DNA of 64,000 nucleotides from Pseudomonas sp. FP1742 (GTDB lineage Bacteria > Pseudomonadota > Gammaproteobacteria > Pseudomonadales > Pseudomonadaceae). This document shows positions 17,885 to 27,622 of this stretch, in pieces. The position numbers were made by a program, and so were the translations under genes. The notes under the pieces are model-generated. The model ran no database searches, was not told the DNA's origin, and worked only from the letters and a program-made list of their open reading frames with translations. Position 1 is the first letter of the stretch. The number at the start of each line of letters is the position of its first letter. The stretch covers positions 4,340,001 through 4,404,000 of the forward strand of contig NZ_CP117460.1 in the NCBI RefSeq assembly GCF_030687145.1, written 5' to 3'.

Positions 17885-18574
17885 TTAAAAATCGTCTTCG
17901 ACCTTACCGTCCTTGACTTTGAATTCGCGGTTTTGCAGGTATGCATTGCGAATAAAGGTGTATTTGTCGCCAGTGACCAGTTTCTCGGCCGACAACAGGC
18001 TGGCGCGAGTGTCGACGATGTTCAGGCCGTAAATCGAGTTACGTACCGGTATATCGTTGATGTAAGGGTACGGACCGGTATAGCCATCGACATACTTGGA
18101 AGGCGTATCACGCAAGGTGCTTGGACCCAGCAGCGGCAGCATCACGTAAGGGCCGCTGCCCACGCCCCAATAACCCAGGGTCTGGCCGAAGTCTTCGTCG
18201 TTGCGATGCAAACCCATTTGGGTGCCCACGTCGAAGAAGCCCAGCAGGCCGAAGGTGGTGTTGAAGATCAAACGCGCGGTGTCGACGCCAGCCGCGGCGG
18301 GCTTGGCCTGCAACACGTCGTTGGCGAGGTTGGTCACGTCGCCCACGTTGCGGAACATGTTGTGGATGCCGTCTTCCAGGAACTGCGGTGTGACGAACTG
18401 GTAGCCCTGAGCCAACGGCTTCAGTGCGTAGGTGTCGACAAAGTCGTTGAATTTGTAGATCGGGCGGTTGATGCTTTCCCAAGGGTCTTCTTCCGTGGCA
18501 GCCTGAACCGCAAACGGAACCAGCAACACACTGGCACACATACAAAGCTGAGCGAGTCGATTGCTCCAGCGCAT
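17885..18574 (-). CDS. mlaA: Phospholipid-binding outer-membrane protein MlaA (VacJ)
   Basis: MlaA removes misplaced phospholipids from the outer leaflet of the outer membrane and passes them to the Mla pathway. The 229-residue product has the hallmark ATEEDPWESINRPIYKFND, GDVTNLANDVLQ, GFFDVGTQMGL, and YWGVGSGPYVMLPLLGPSTLRD. The signal peptide ends FAVQA with no Cys directly after it, so unlike the E. coli protein it does not look like a lipoprotein. The other mla genes are not in this window. Confidence 0.94.
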   Translation of the reverse strand: MRWSNRLAQLCMCASVLLVPFAVQAATEEDPWESINRPIYKFNDFVDTYALKPLAQGYQFVTPQFLEDGIHNMFRNVGDVTNLANDVLQAKPAAAGVDTARLIFNTTFGLLGFFDVGTQMGLHRNDEDFGQTLGYWGVGSGPYVMLPLLGPSTLRDTPSKYVDGYTGPYPYINDIPVRNSIYGLNIVDTRASLLSAEKLVTGDKYTFIRNAYLQNREFKVKDGKVEDDF

Positions 18575-18775
18575 AAAGAAACTCCTTGGGATTGTACTGA
18601 CGCGGGCGCTTGGCCCTGTCGTAAAGGCCGCTAGTATATGACGGAAAACCCGGTTTAGGCAGCATCGTGCACGATGGTCTGCGAACGACGTCCCCTGACG
18701 AGGATCGATTCACATCAGTGTCACTCAATTGTCACCGCCCATGAATAGCCTTGTCGCTATTTCAGGGACGTTTCC

Positions 18776-19396
18776 ATGCCGCATGCCGAAGTCTTGCCCC
18801 TCTCTGCGCCCAGTCTGACTGCCGTGCTGTTCGGCCTCAGTGGCTGCCTGGTGGATTTCGGCGCCCGCGCGCGCCAGCACGACGCGGTTGCTGCCGAGCA
18901 CGCCGAAGCCACCCCCGGTGCCCTGGAAAGCCTGTCCAGCTTGCAACGCCAACAGATTCCCTGTGCCTGGCTCGATGAACTGCCCCCCGCGCTCAGCCAT
19001 TCTCTGGCCACGGCACTGCCGGCCTGGATCAAACCTTCGCAACATCCAGCAACAATCAATCCATGGCCGGCCCCTAACGCCTGCTGGCACGCCCTGATGG
19101 CGTTGAATGTCGAGCGCCTGGACGGTTGCGTGCTGGTCAGCGGCGAACCGCGATTGCTGCAATCGGGCCTGAACGCCGGGCTGTGGACCATCGGCCTGGC
19201 GTCGTGCGGCTCGCTATGCGGGCTCGCGCCGAACGAATGGCAAGCCTTGAGCCAGAAGGAACGGGAACACTTGCGCGGCAAGGCGACGATGCAGTTGTTC
19301 GGTCTGGGCGTGCATTCGGTGATCGATCATCTGGGCGAGCTCGATACCTGCCTGGCCGATATCAGCCTGCGCCGGCTCAAAGGCGAAAAGCCCTGA
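18776..19396 (+). CDS. Degenerate HAD-family, phosphonoacetaldehyde hydrolase-like protein
   Basis: A 206-residue protein with the outline of the PhnX branch of the HAD superfamily: the start AVLFGLSGCLVDFGARAR aligns with the usual IFDWAGTTVDYGS, NAGLWTIGLASCGSLCGL with the motif around the conserved Gly, and GVHSVIDHLGEL with GAHYVIDTL. The Asp nucleophile of motif I is replaced by Gly, and the following Asp is also missing, so phosphatase or hydrolase activity is unlikely. It is conserved in position between mlaA and the DUF4404 gene, which suggests a kept non-catalytic role. Confidence 0.75.
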   Translation: MPHAEVLPLSAPSLTAVLFGLSGCLVDFGARARQHDAVAAEHAEATPGALESLSSLQRQQIPCAWLDELPPALSHSLATALPAWIKPSQHPATINPWPAPNACWHALMALNVERLDGCVLVSGEPRLLQSGLNAGLWTIGLASCGSLCGLAPNEWQALSQKEREHLRGKATMQLFGLGVHSVIDHLGELDTCLADISLRRLKGEKP

Positions 19397-19505
19397 CTGA
19401 GATCATGCAGGTTGCGCGCGAGTGGATTAATCTAAAGGTCAGCCATAGACCTTTGGCGTGCTGCTGCGGTCTATGCCAGTGCCTATCGATAAAAGGAAGA
19501 ACGCC

Positions 19506-19769
19506 ATGCCTGCCCGCGAACTGCAAGAACAGCTCAACACACTGCGCGAGCAACTGGAACAGAATCCACCGCTGACCGAAGCCGAGCGCGCTGACCTGCA
19601 CGCGCTGATGCAACAGATCGAACTGGAGCTTGAACTGGAAACCAAAACCAAGGACTCCAGCCTGTCTGACGGCGTGAATCTGGCCGTCGAACGTTTCGAA
19701 GTCGAACATCCCGCCCTTGCCGGCACCTTGCGTAACATCATGCAAGCCTTGGTCAGCATGGGGATCTGA
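19506..19769 (+). CDS. DUF4404 family protein
   Basis: An 87-residue acidic, helical protein with a short coiled-coil start (ELQEQLNTLREQLEQNPPLT) and the conserved end HPALAGTLRNIMQALVSMGI. It fits DUF4404, of unknown function. ATG at 19506 has the ribosome site AAAGGAAG; an in-frame extension upstream is not supported. It lies 109 bases after the HAD-like gene and may share its transcript. Confidence 0.88.
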   Translation: MPARELQEQLNTLREQLEQNPPLTEAERADLHALMQQIELELELETKTKDSSLSDGVNLAVERFEVEHPALAGTLRNIMQALVSMGI

Positions 19770-19783
19770 ACCCGCCAGATGCA

Positions 19784-19815
19784 AAAAAGCCCCGCTATCG
19801 ATAGCGGGGCTTTTT
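19784..19815 (+). terminator. Rho-independent terminator after the DUF4404 gene
   Basis: A long perfect palindrome, AAAAAGCCCCGCTATC then GATAGCGGGGCTTTTT, 14 bases after the stop codon, with T residues following. Confidence 0.92.
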
Positions 19816-19844
19816 CATATCCGGGATTTGCAAATGCAATCCCC

Positions 19845-19936
19845 TGTGGGAGCGGGCTTGCTCGCGAAGGCGGTCTAGCAGACACGTTGAAGTTGAATGT
19901 GCCGACGTCTTCGCGAGCAAGCCCGCCCCCCCGCAC
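19845..19936. repeat. REP doublet
   Basis: Two REP units in opposite orientation (19845-19870, GTGGGAGCGGGCTTGCTCGC, and 19908-19936, CTTCGCGAGCAAGCCCGCCC) separated by 37 bases. The paired arms would form a long hairpin between two convergent genes. Confidence 0.85.
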
Positions 19937-19943
19937 CAGATCT

Positions 19944-20774
19944 TTATTGACGGACCAGGCGATGGTTCGGCAGCTGCACCTCTTCGGTGCTGCGATACGG
20001 GTTGATGTCCAACCCGCCGCGACGCACATACCGCGCGTACACCGTCAATTTCTCCGGTTTCAGCAACCGCTGCAGATCGAGGAATATCCGCTCCACACAC
20101 TGCTCATGGAAGTCCGAGTGCTGACGGAAACTCACGATGTATTCCAGCAAACTGGCGTGATCCAGCGCCGCGCCACGATACTCCACCACCACGCTACCCC
20201 AATCCGGCTGACTGGTGACCGGGCAGTTGGATTTGAGCAAATGGCTGTGCACGCACTCATCAACAATGCGCGACTCATCGCACCGCAACAGTTCCGGGCG
20301 TGGATGCTCGTAGTTGCTGACGCTGATATCCAGCTCATCAATGCACACACCCGGCAACGCCACGACACCTTCTGCCTCGACATCCTTCAGGCTGCGAACG
20401 CGCACGCCCACCGGCTTGCCGGCGGCGGCCGAGAGGTCTTTTACCAGCGTTGTTTCAAGGCTCGCGGTGTCGGCAAATGCTGTTTGGTTCAGCGAGTTGA
20501 GGTACAGCTTGAACGACTTCGATTCGATGATGTTCGGCGAATCCGCCGGAATGCTGAACTCGCCAATCGCCACCACGGGCTTGCCCGACGGCAACAGCCA
20601 CGACAGCTCGAAGCAGTTCCAGAAATCCACGCCCTTATACGGCAGGGTTTCAGCTGTCAGGCCCAGCTCCGCCCATTTCGCGGTGCGCGGGATCGGAAAC
20701 AGCAAGGACGGCGTGTAAGTGGCGATGTATTCACTGGATTTGCCCAGCGGCGAATGTTCGGCTGCGGGATGCAT
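19944..20774 (-). CDS. queF: NADPH-dependent 7-cyano-7-deazaguanine reductase QueF
   Basis: QueF reduces preQ0 to preQ1 in queuosine synthesis. The 276-residue length marks the two-domain type II form. [15 protein letters not shown] carries the NADPH/QueF motif; Cys184 in [14 protein letters not shown] forms the thioimide with the substrate, with Asp191 nearby. ATG at 20774 agrees with the family start. It is convergent with the DUF4404 gene across a REP doublet. Gene order queF-cupredoxin-copRS matches PA2806-PA2810 apart from the small ptrA gene, which I do not see here. Confidence 0.96.
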   Translation of the reverse strand: MHPAAEHSPLGKSSEYIATYTPSLLFPIPRTAKWAELGLTAETLPYKGVDFWNCFELSWLLPSGKPVVAIGEFSIPADSPNIIESKSFKLYLNSLNQTAFADTASLETTLVKDLSAAAGKPVGVRVRSLKDVEAEGVVALPGVCIDELDISVSNYEHPRPELLRCDESRIVDECVHSHLLKSNCPVTSQPDWGSVVVEYRGAALDHASLLEYIVSFRQHSDFHEQCVERIFLDLQRLLKPEKLTVYARYVRRGGLDINPYRSTEEVQLPNHRLVRQ

Positions 20775-20835
20775 GGCGGAAACCTGACTGAAGAATCAGC
20801 GGATTCTACCAGCCTTTGCTCCCGCCTTTGAGTGC

Positions 20836-21372
20836 TTACTGACTGACTGTCAGTTTGCCGACCATACCGGCCTGATAGTGGCCGGGGATATTACAGGCAA
20901 ATTCCAGATTGGTGCCCTGGGTGAAGGCCCAGGTCAGCTCGGCGGTCTTGCCCGGTTTCACCAGCACACTGTTCGGGTCATCGTGCTTCATCCCATGACC
21001 TTCAGCGGAATGGTCCATGCCAGCCATTGAGCCGTGGTCCATTGCCTTCATGCCTGTAGGCATCAGCATCCCGCTTTGCTGCATCTGGAGCATTTCCTGC
21101 TGATGCCCGGCGTGCATCGCCGCGTCGCCAAGGTTGAATTCATGCAACAACTGGCCTTTATTCACCAGTACGAAACGCACGGTTTCACCGGCCTTGATCT
21201 CGATCGTCTTGGGGTTGAACGACATATCGCCCATTACGATTTCAATGCTGCGGGTAGCCTGGGCGGCCGAAGCCGGTTTACCGAAGTCGTAGGACTGCGC
21301 CGGCGAGGCCTCCAGCCCTAAACTCAGAGTCAGCAAGCAAACGGCCAATACCAGGCGCTTTCGCAAAAACAT
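20836..21372 (-). CDS. Exported cupredoxin with Met/His-rich insert, CopR-controlled
   Basis: A 178-residue periplasmic cupredoxin. A signal peptide (about 1-22, ending GLEASPA) is followed by the domain with a complete type 1 copper site: His in LLHEFNLGD, then Cys, His and Met in FACNIPGHYQAGMVG. Between strands lies a Met/His-rich loop ([20 protein letters not shown]) likely to bind Cu(I). It resembles PA2807 and the CopI copper-tolerance cupredoxins. A CopR box in its own orientation lies 78 bases upstream, and copRS diverge from it, so it is very probably copper-induced. Confidence 0.9.
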   Translation of the reverse strand: MFLRKRLVLAVCLLTLSLGLEASPAQSYDFGKPASAAQATRSIEIVMGDMSFNPKTIEIKAGETVRFVLVNKGQLLHEFNLGDAAMHAGHQQEMLQMQQSGMLMPTGMKAMDHGSMAGMDHSAEGHGMKHDDPNSVLVKPGKTAELTWAFTQGTNLEFACNIPGHYQAGMVGKLTVSQ

Positions 21373-21449
21373 AGTCGCACTCCAACAAGATGAGGTTCAG
21401 CTTGTGGGAAACTCTAACCCGGCGGCTCTGCCAGATTCCTGACAGCCGG

Positions 21450-21465
21450 ATTACAACTTTGTCAG
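21450..21465 (-). promoter_or_regulatory. CopR binding box between the cupredoxin gene and copR
   Basis: On the minus strand the sequence reads CTGACA-AAGTT-GTAAT, an exact match to CTGACA-N5-GTAAT. It is oriented toward the cupredoxin gene and is 62 bases before copR, so it could control both. Confidence 0.78.
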
Positions 21466-21526
21466 GTTGGCCTGCATCCTCGTCGCCCACGGTATAACGC
21501 ACCTGTTCCAACTACCCGAGTCGCCC

Positions 21527-22207
21527 ATGAAACTGCTGATCGTCGAAGACCAACCGAAAACCGGCCAATACCTGCGCCAGGGCCTGACCGAGGCCGGCTT
21601 CAATACCGAACTGGTGGCAGATGGCACCACCGGCCAGCAGCTGGCCTTGAGTGGCGATTACGCCTTGTTGATTCTCGATGTGATGCTGCCCGGACGCGAT
21701 GGCTGGCAGATTCTGCAAGCAGTGCGCGGTGCAGGCCTGGACACCCCGGTATTGTTTCTTACAGCGCGAGACGCCGTGGAGGACAGAGTCCACGGCCTGG
21801 AACTGGGCGCCGACGACTACCTGGTCAAACCGTTCGCCTTCTCCGAACTGCTGGCCCGGGTTCGCAGCCTGTTGCGTCGCGGCAGCGCCACGCCTCAGGA
21901 AACCAGCCTGCAACTGGCCGACTTGCGCCTGGACCTGATCCGTCGCCGGGTCGAACGCAAGGGTCAGCGCATCGACCTGACCGCCAAGGAATTCGCCCTG
22001 CTGGAAATGCTCCTGCGACGACAGGGCGAAGTTCTGCCCAAGTCACTGATCGCGTCTCAGGTGTGGGACATGAACTTCGACAGCGACACTAACGTCATCG
22101 AAGTAGCCATTCGCCGTTTGCGCCTGAAGATCGACGACGATTTCCCGAACAAGTTGATCCACACCGTGCGCGGCATGGGTTACGTCCTTGAAGAGCGCCC
22201 CGCCTGA
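21527..22207 (+). CDS. copR: Copper response regulator CopR
   Basis: A 226-residue OmpR-type regulator: receiver domain with the acidic pocket at Glu7/Asp8, phospho-acceptor Asp51 ([14 protein letters not shown]) and Lys in [12 protein letters not shown], then a winged-helix DNA-binding domain ([41 protein letters not shown]). With CopS it induces copper-resistance genes. ATG at 21527 begins [13 protein letters not shown]; an in-frame upstream extension is ignored. Its stop overlaps the copS start by one base. Confidence 0.95.
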   Translation: MKLLIVEDQPKTGQYLRQGLTEAGFNTELVADGTTGQQLALSGDYALLILDVMLPGRDGWQILQAVRGAGLDTPVLFLTARDAVEDRVHGLELGADDYLVKPFAFSELLARVRSLLRRGSATPQETSLQLADLRLDLIRRRVERKGQRIDLTAKEFALLEMLLRRQGEVLPKSLIASQVWDMNFDSDTNVIEVAIRRLRLKIDDDFPNKLIHTVRGMGYVLEERPA

Positions 22208-23556
22208 TGCGCCGGCTTTCATTGAGCAACCGCCTGGCGCTGCTGTTTGCCGCCTGCACTGCGGTAGTGTCGTTGTTCGCCGGGGTGTTGTTCAGCCGCG
22301 CCAGCGAGGCGCACTTTGTCGAGTTGGACCAGCAGTTGCTGGATGACAAACTGATTGGTTTACGCCGGGCGCTGGATGACATTCAGGCCGGCGACGCCGA
22401 GGCCAGGCTGGCCGATGAATTAAGCCGACAGGCCGATCTTTCGCTGCGCATCATTAGCAGTGACGGCCAACGCATGTACGACAGCTCGCCCAGCGTGCCC
22501 AAAGATTTACCGCGCAAGCGTGGCCTGTCGACAGTGAGCGACGACGGCACCGACTACCGGGTCCTGAATGCGCCGCTGTTTCTCGACAAACCCGACTCAC
22601 CGCAACTGACTTTGCTGCTGGACATCACCCATCACCAACACTTTCTGCAACGCATGCAACACCTGATCTGGCTGACCGTCAGCCTCTCGGCCCTGGCCAC
22701 CGCCCTGCTCGGCGCCTGGGCGGCGCGCAGTGGTTTACGCCCGCTGCGGCGCATGAGTGCGGTCGCCAGCGGCGTTTCGGCGCAATCGCTCAACGCTCGC
22801 CTGCCAGAAGCCGACATGCCGCCGGAACTCGCGGAAATGGCCCACAGCTTCAACGCCATGCTCGGACGCCTGGACGATTCTTTTCAGCGCCTATCGGCCT
22901 TCTCTGCCGACATCGCCCATGAACTGCGCACACCGCTGTCGAACCTGCTGACCCACACCCAGGTCACCCTCACCCGCCCTCGTCCGCTTGAGGATTACCG
23001 CGAAGCGCTGCACAGCAACCTCGAAGAACTGCAATGGATGGCGCAACTGGTCAACGACATGCTGTACCTGGCCAAGGCTGACCACGGCTTGCTGATGCCC
23101 AAGCGTGAACCGCTGGACCTGGCGGAAGAAGCGGATGCGCTGCTGGAGTTTTTTGCGCCGCTGGCCGAGGACGCCCGGGTGAAGTTGAGTCGCGATGGCC
23201 ACGCACGTATGCAGGGCGATCGCAGCATGTTGCGCCGGGCACTGTCCAATTTGCTGGACAATGCATTACGGTTTACCCCGGCCGGTGGTGAGGTGCGGGT
23301 AAAGATTGTCGAGCAACCGACAGGCTTGAGCCTGACCGTTGAAAACAGTGGGGACGGGATTTCCGAAGATTTGCTGCCGCGTCTGTTTGACCGTTTCTAT
23401 CGGGCCGACCCTGCGCGCCGCGAGGGCAGCAGTGAGCATGCGGGATTGGGATTGGCGATCACCCAGTCGATCATCCGCGCCCATGGCGGGCAGATTCATT
23501 GCGAATCGGCTCTGGGATGGACGCGGTTTGTGATTGAGTTGCCGAAGGGGGATTGA
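22207..23556 (+). CDS. copS: Copper sensor histidine kinase CopS
   Basis: A 449-residue heavy-metal sensor kinase. Two membrane segments (about residues 10-30 and 150-172) bracket a periplasmic sensor domain of about 120 residues; a HAMP domain follows, then HisKA with the phospho-His in FSADIAHELRTPLSNLL, and the ATPase domain with NLLDNALRFTPAGG and HAGLGLAITQSI. Copper binding at the periplasmic domain is known for the family. It is translationally coupled to copR (ATGA-type overlap). Confidence 0.94.
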   Translation: MRRLSLSNRLALLFAACTAVVSLFAGVLFSRASEAHFVELDQQLLDDKLIGLRRALDDIQAGDAEARLADELSRQADLSLRIISSDGQRMYDSSPSVPKDLPRKRGLSTVSDDGTDYRVLNAPLFLDKPDSPQLTLLLDITHHQHFLQRMQHLIWLTVSLSALATALLGAWAARSGLRPLRRMSAVASGVSAQSLNARLPEADMPPELAEMAHSFNAMLGRLDDSFQRLSAFSADIAHELRTPLSNLLTHTQVTLTRPRPLEDYREALHSNLEELQWMAQLVNDMLYLAKADHGLLMPKREPLDLAEEADALLEFFAPLAEDARVKLSRDGHARMQGDRSMLRRALSNLLDNALRFTPAGGEVRVKIVEQPTGLSLTVENSGDGISEDLLPRLFDRFYRADPARREGSSEHAGLGLAITQSIIRAHGGQIHCESALGWTRFVIELPKGD

Positions 23557-23572
23557 GGCTAGCAGGGCCGGC

Positions 23573-23669
23573 CTCTTCGCGAGCAAGCCCGCTCCCACAT
23601 TTGATCGAGTTGTGCCGCAAACCTGTGGCCGACTCAGATCCAATGTGGGAGCGGGCTTGCTCGCGAAAG
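23573..23669. repeat. REP doublet between copS and lolE
   Basis: Inverted pair: CTTCGCGAGCAAGCCCGCTC (from 23573) and GTGGGAGCGGGCTTGCTCGC (to 23669), about 43 bases apart, between convergent genes. Confidence 0.85.
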
Positions 23670-23681
23670 CGATCTACCGGA

Positions 23682-24926
23682 CTACGAATACCGCAATGCG
23701 GTAGCCGGCTCGACTTTCGCCGCCCGCCACGCCGGATACACCGTCGCCAGAAAGCTCATGATGAAACCGGCGGAACAGATCAACAGCACATCCGCGCCCT
23801 GCAATTCCGACGGCAAGTTGCTGACGAAGTACACATCGGAACTGAAGATGTGCTGCCCGCTGACCCGCTCCATCCAGCCCACCAGCTCACTGACGTTCAA
23901 CGCGGCGATTACGCCGAGCACACCACCGATCAAGGTGCCGACAATCCCGATCACCGTACCCTGCACCATGAAGATCGCCATGATCTGCCGCGGTGTGGCG
24001 CCAATGGTGCGCAGGATCGCGATGTCCGCGCCCTTGTCGTTCACCACCATGATCAGGGTGGCGATGATGTTGAACGCCGCCACCGCGACGATCATCAGCA
24101 ACAGCAGGCCGATCATGGTTTTTTCCATTTTCATCGCGCTGAACAGACTGCCCTGGGTGTGGGTCCAGTCGTCAGCCTTGTAAGCGGCGCCCAGGCCGGT
24201 CGCGATGTCGCTGGACACTTGCGGCGCGGCGTACAGATCCTTCACCGCCAGGCGCACGCTCTGCACCTGATTCGGTTGCCAGTGCTGCATTTGCGCGGCA
24301 TCGGCCATGTGGATCAGCGCCATCGAACCGTCCAGTTCGGCACCGACCTTGAACACGCCCACCACGTTCAGCCGCTGCATGCGCGGGGTGATGCCGCCCG
24401 GTGCGCTGCTGACTTCCGGCACGATCAGGGTGATCTTGTCGCCGACGTTCAAGCGAAAGCGCCGCGCGGTGATCTCGCCGACCACCACGCCGAACTCGCC
24501 CGGTTTCAAGGCGTCCAGACGCCCCTGAACAATGTGCTTGGCAACGATCGAGACCTTGCTTTCCAGCGCCGGATCGACCCCGCTGATCTGGATCGGCTGC
24601 ATCGCGCCCTTGTAGGACAGCATGCCTTCCATCTCGGTGAACGGCACGGCGGCGGTGACTTCAGGATTCTTCATCGCCGCGGCGGCCACCGGCTGCCAAT
24701 CGTCGATAGGGTTCACGCCGACGATGGTCGCGTGGGGCACCATGCCGAGGATGCGCGAGCTCATTTCGCGCTGGAAGCCGTTCATCACCGACAACACCAC
24801 GATCATCGCCAGCACGCCCAGGGCGAGGCCGATCATCGAGGTCATCGAGATGAAGGAAACAAAGCGATTGCGGCGCTTGGCGCGGGTATAGCGCGTGCCG
24901 ATAAAGATCGATAACGGTCTGAACAT
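23682..24926 (-). CDS. lolE: Lipoprotein-releasing ABC transporter permease LolE
   Basis: LolCDE extracts lipoproteins from the inner membrane for transfer to LolA. The 414-residue product has the family's [22 protein letters not shown] start, one N-terminal membrane segment, a large periplasmic domain (about 45-270) and three C-terminal membrane segments ending WRAAKVEPATALRYS. Start 24926 (MFRPLSIFIGTRY) matches the paralogue; an in-frame extension upstream is rejected. It is the third gene of lolC-lolD-lolE. LolE and LolC are named here by gene order and are close paralogues. Confidence 0.93.
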   Translation of the reverse strand: MFRPLSIFIGTRYTRAKRRNRFVSFISMTSMIGLALGVLAMIVVLSVMNGFQREMSSRILGMVPHATIVGVNPIDDWQPVAAAAMKNPEVTAAVPFTEMEGMLSYKGAMQPIQISGVDPALESKVSIVAKHIVQGRLDALKPGEFGVVVGEITARRFRLNVGDKITLIVPEVSSAPGGITPRMQRLNVVGVFKVGAELDGSMALIHMADAAQMQHWQPNQVQSVRLAVKDLYAAPQVSSDIATGLGAAYKADDWTHTQGSLFSAMKMEKTMIGLLLLMIVAVAAFNIIATLIMVVNDKGADIAILRTIGATPRQIMAIFMVQGTVIGIVGTLIGGVLGVIAALNVSELVGWMERVSGQHIFSSDVYFVSNLPSELQGADVLLICSAGFIMSFLATVYPAWRAAKVEPATALRYS

Positions 24927-24991
24927 TCGCTGGGGCACCGTATAAAAATAAAAGACCCGACACACTGTTCAGTACGCCGGGTTTCAGCCAA

Positions 24992-25675
24992 TCAGATGGG
25001 GGTCAGGCAACCTTCCTGCAAATGCAGGACGCGATCCATCTGGCGAGCCAGGTTCATGTCGTGGGTCACCACCAGGAACGCCGTGCGCATCGAGGTGCTG
25101 AGTTCCAGCATCAAATCCTGAATGCCCTGGGCGGTGTGGGAGTCGAGGTTGCCGGTCGGCTCGTCGAGCATCACCAGGCCCGGCTTGTTCACCAGGGCGC
25201 GGGCAATGGCCACACGCTGGCGTTCGCCACCGGACAACTCCGCCGGTTTGTGCTCCAGGCGATGGCCCAGCCCTACCCGCTCCAGCAACGCCGTCGCACG
25301 CTGACGCGCTTCCGGGATCGCGGTTTTGCCGATCAGCAGCGGCATGCAGACGTTTTCCAGCGCGGTGAACTCAGGCAACAAGTGGTGGAACTGGTAAACG
25401 AAACCCAGCGACCGGTTGCGCAACAGGCCACGGGCCTTTTCGTTCAGTGCCGAGAGTTCTTCACCCGCCAGCCAGACGCTGCCCTTGGTCGGCGTATCGA
25501 GGCCGCCCAACAGGTTGAGCAAGGTACTTTTGCCCGAACCCGACGTACCGACGATCGCCACGCGCTCACCCGGATGCAGCTCCAGTTGCAGACCGGCCAG
25601 AACCTCTACCGACTCCGGGCCTTCCACGTAGGATTTGCCCAGGTTGCGGCAGCTCAAGATTGCTTTATCACTCAT
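24992..25675 (-). CDS. lolD: Lipoprotein-releasing ABC transporter ATPase LolD
   Basis: A 227-residue ABC ATPase that drives LolCE. Walker [10 protein letters not shown], signature [12 protein letters not shown], Walker [15 protein letters not shown] and the switch His in VVTHDMNLA are all intact, and [17 protein letters not shown] is the Q-loop region typical of LolD. Start chosen at [16 protein letters not shown] (25675); an in-frame ATG five codons upstream (25690) overlaps the lolC stop and is possible. It sits between the two permease genes. Confidence 0.95.
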   Translation of the reverse strand: MSDKAILSCRNLGKSYVEGPESVEVLAGLQLELHPGERVAIVGTSGSGKSTLLNLLGGLDTPTKGSVWLAGEELSALNEKARGLLRNRSLGFVYQFHHLLPEFTALENVCMPLLIGKTAIPEARQRATALLERVGLGHRLEHKPAELSGGERQRVAIARALVNKPGLVMLDEPTGNLDSHTAQGIQDLMLELSTSMRTAFLVVTHDMNLARQMDRVLHLQEGCLTPI

Positions 25676-25682
25676 GCCCGAC

Positions 25683-26933
25683 TCACTCATAACGTAGCGC
25701 CTCCGCAGGCTGGGTGCGCGCGGCACGCCAGGCTGGATACAGGGTGGCGAGGAAACTCAGGACCAACGCGGCGGCGCAGACCATCAACACGTCCTGGCTC
25801 TGCACTTGCGACGGCAGGTAATCGATGAAATACACGTCGGCGTTCAAGAACTTGTGGCCGATCAGCCCTTCGAGGGCCGAGATCGCGGCGCTGACGTTCA
25901 GCGCGGCGAAGATCCCGACCACGGCGCCGATCAGCGTACCGACCACACCAATGACCGTGCCCTGGACCATGAACGTCGCCATGATCGAGCCCGGCGTGGC
26001 GCCGAGGGTACGCAGGATCGCGATGTCGCCCTTCTTGTCGTTCACCACCATCACCAGCGTGGAAATGATGTTGAACGCAGCAACGGCGACGATCAGCAGC
26101 AACAGCAGGCCGATCATGGCTTTTTCCATGCGGATCGCCTGATACAGATTGCCGTGGGTGCGGGTCCAGTCGCGGGCGTAGTACTTGTCTTCGCCAAGCT
26201 GCTGGGCAATGGTCCACGCGGTGCGCGGCGCCTGGAACAGGTCGTCGAACTTCAACCGCAGGCCCTGGACCTGATCCGGTTGCCAGCGGTGCAGCTTCGC
26301 CAGATCCTGCAGGTTGGTCAGGCCCAGGTAGCCGTCCAGCTCACCGGCGCCGACATGGAAGATGCCGACCACGGTAAAGCGTTTCATGCGCGGGAACATC
26401 CCGGCCGGGGTCACGGTGACTTCCGGCGCGACAAACGTCAGCTTGTCGCCAACCGCCGCGCCGAGCTTGGCCGCCGCCTTGTCGCCGATGACGATGCCGA
26501 AACTGCCTGGCGCCAGGTCGTCGAGTTTGCCCTGCTGCATGAAGTTATCAATGATCGACACCTGCCGTTCCTGCACAGGGTCGATGGCATTGAGCAGCAC
26601 TTTGGAAACCTTGCCGTTGTTGGTCAGCAGGCCCTGCATCTGGACGAAGGGCGCAACCGCCGTCACCTGCGGGTTCTGTTTAACCTTGGCGGCCAGGCTT
26701 TGCCAGTCGCTGATCGGTTCACCGGACTCGATGGTCGCGTGGGGCACCATGCCCAGCACGCGGGTGCGCATCTCATGATCGAAGCCGTTCATGACCGATA
26801 ACACGACAATCATCACGACCACGCCGAGGGCGAGTCCGATCATCGAGGTCAGGGAAATGAATGACACAAAATGATTGCGACGCTTTGCACGGGTATAACG
26901 CGTGCCGATAAATACGAAGAGAGGTCTGAACAT
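25683..26933 (-). CDS. lolC: Lipoprotein-releasing ABC transporter permease LolC
   Basis: A 416-residue paralogue of the downstream permease. It has the same start pattern ([20 protein letters not shown]), a periplasmic domain of about 220 residues and three C-terminal membrane segments ending in [10 protein letters not shown]. In LolC the periplasmic domain recruits LolA. It is the first gene of the lol operon, divergent from a PilZ gene 94 bases away. Confidence 0.93.
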   Translation of the reverse strand: MFRPLFVFIGTRYTRAKRRNHFVSFISLTSMIGLALGVVVMIVVLSVMNGFDHEMRTRVLGMVPHATIESGEPISDWQSLAAKVKQNPQVTAVAPFVQMQGLLTNNGKVSKVLLNAIDPVQERQVSIIDNFMQQGKLDDLAPGSFGIVIGDKAAAKLGAAVGDKLTFVAPEVTVTPAGMFPRMKRFTVVGIFHVGAGELDGYLGLTNLQDLAKLHRWQPDQVQGLRLKFDDLFQAPRTAWTIAQQLGEDKYYARDWTRTHGNLYQAIRMEKAMIGLLLLLIVAVAAFNIISTLVMVVNDKKGDIAILRTLGATPGSIMATFMVQGTVIGVVGTLIGAVVGIFAALNVSAAISALEGLIGHKFLNADVYFIDYLPSQVQSQDVLMVCAAALVLSFLATLYPAWRAARTQPAEALRYE

Positions 26934-27027
26934 GTCGGGGCTTGTTCGGAGGGAAAAGGAACGTCCTTGTGGCGGGGGTCGATAACCAGCTTTACACTCA
27001 GACCACCGCCGCTACCATGGGTTCGCC

Positions 27028-27609
27028 ATGTCGACATTAGATGAAGAAGATCGCCGCGAATACTACCGTATCGAGGACACGATCGCACTGGAAATTCGGC
27101 CCCTGTCTGCTCCCGAAGCCGCAGGCCAGGAAGTGTTGCAGGATGCTTCCCCGCTTTTCAACCTGCTCAGCGAACTGCACCTGAGCGAATTCGAGTCGCA
27201 ACACCTGTTGCGCCAGATCAACGAACGCGACAGGACCATCGCCGCGTTCCTGAAATCACAGAACAAACGCATCGATCTGCTGAGCCAGGTGGTCGCCCTG
27301 ACCGTGCTCGGACAGATCGGCGAACCGCAGCCGGTGATCATCTCCGAAGGCGGCATCGACTTTCAGCATCCGACGCCCATTGCCGTCGGCGCGCACCTGT
27401 CGGTCAAGCTGGTGCTGATGCCACAGGCCCTCGGCCTGTTGCTGCGGGCCCGCGTCACCCATTGCGACCGCAAGGGCGGCGGCTACGACGTCGGCACCGA
27501 GTTCGAATACCTGTCCGATGCCCAGCGACAACTGCTGGCCCGCTACATCTTGCAGCGACAGGCACAAGAACGACGCCTGGCGCGCGAACAAAACGAATCC
27601 GGCCATTAA
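27028..27609 (+). CDS. PilZ domain protein (PA2989-like)
   Basis: A 193-residue cytoplasmic protein. It opens with EEDRREYYRIEDTIALEI, an RxxxR-like c-di-GMP motif, then a helical insert (FNLLSELHLSEFESQHLLRQINERD, about 40-75), and a PilZ-like barrel (VIISEGGIDFQHPTPI with the sequence SEGGIDF in the D/NxSxxG position). The second motif is looser than in the small PilZ protein at 17.5 kb, so binding is less sure. It is 13 bases before the glycerophosphodiesterase gene and probably co-transcribed. Confidence 0.82.
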   Translation: MSTLDEEDRREYYRIEDTIALEIRPLSAPEAAGQEVLQDASPLFNLLSELHLSEFESQHLLRQINERDRTIAAFLKSQNKRIDLLSQVVALTVLGQIGEPQPVIISEGGIDFQHPTPIAVGAHLSVKLVLMPQALGLLLRARVTHCDRKGGGYDVGTEFEYLSDAQRQLLARYILQRQAQERRLAREQNESGH

Positions 27610-27622
27610 TTAAGGAAGAACC

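Noticed and set aside
19779..20831. 350-codon plus-strand frame opposite queF
   Set aside because: It crosses a terminator and a REP doublet and has no motif; queF on the other strand is complete.
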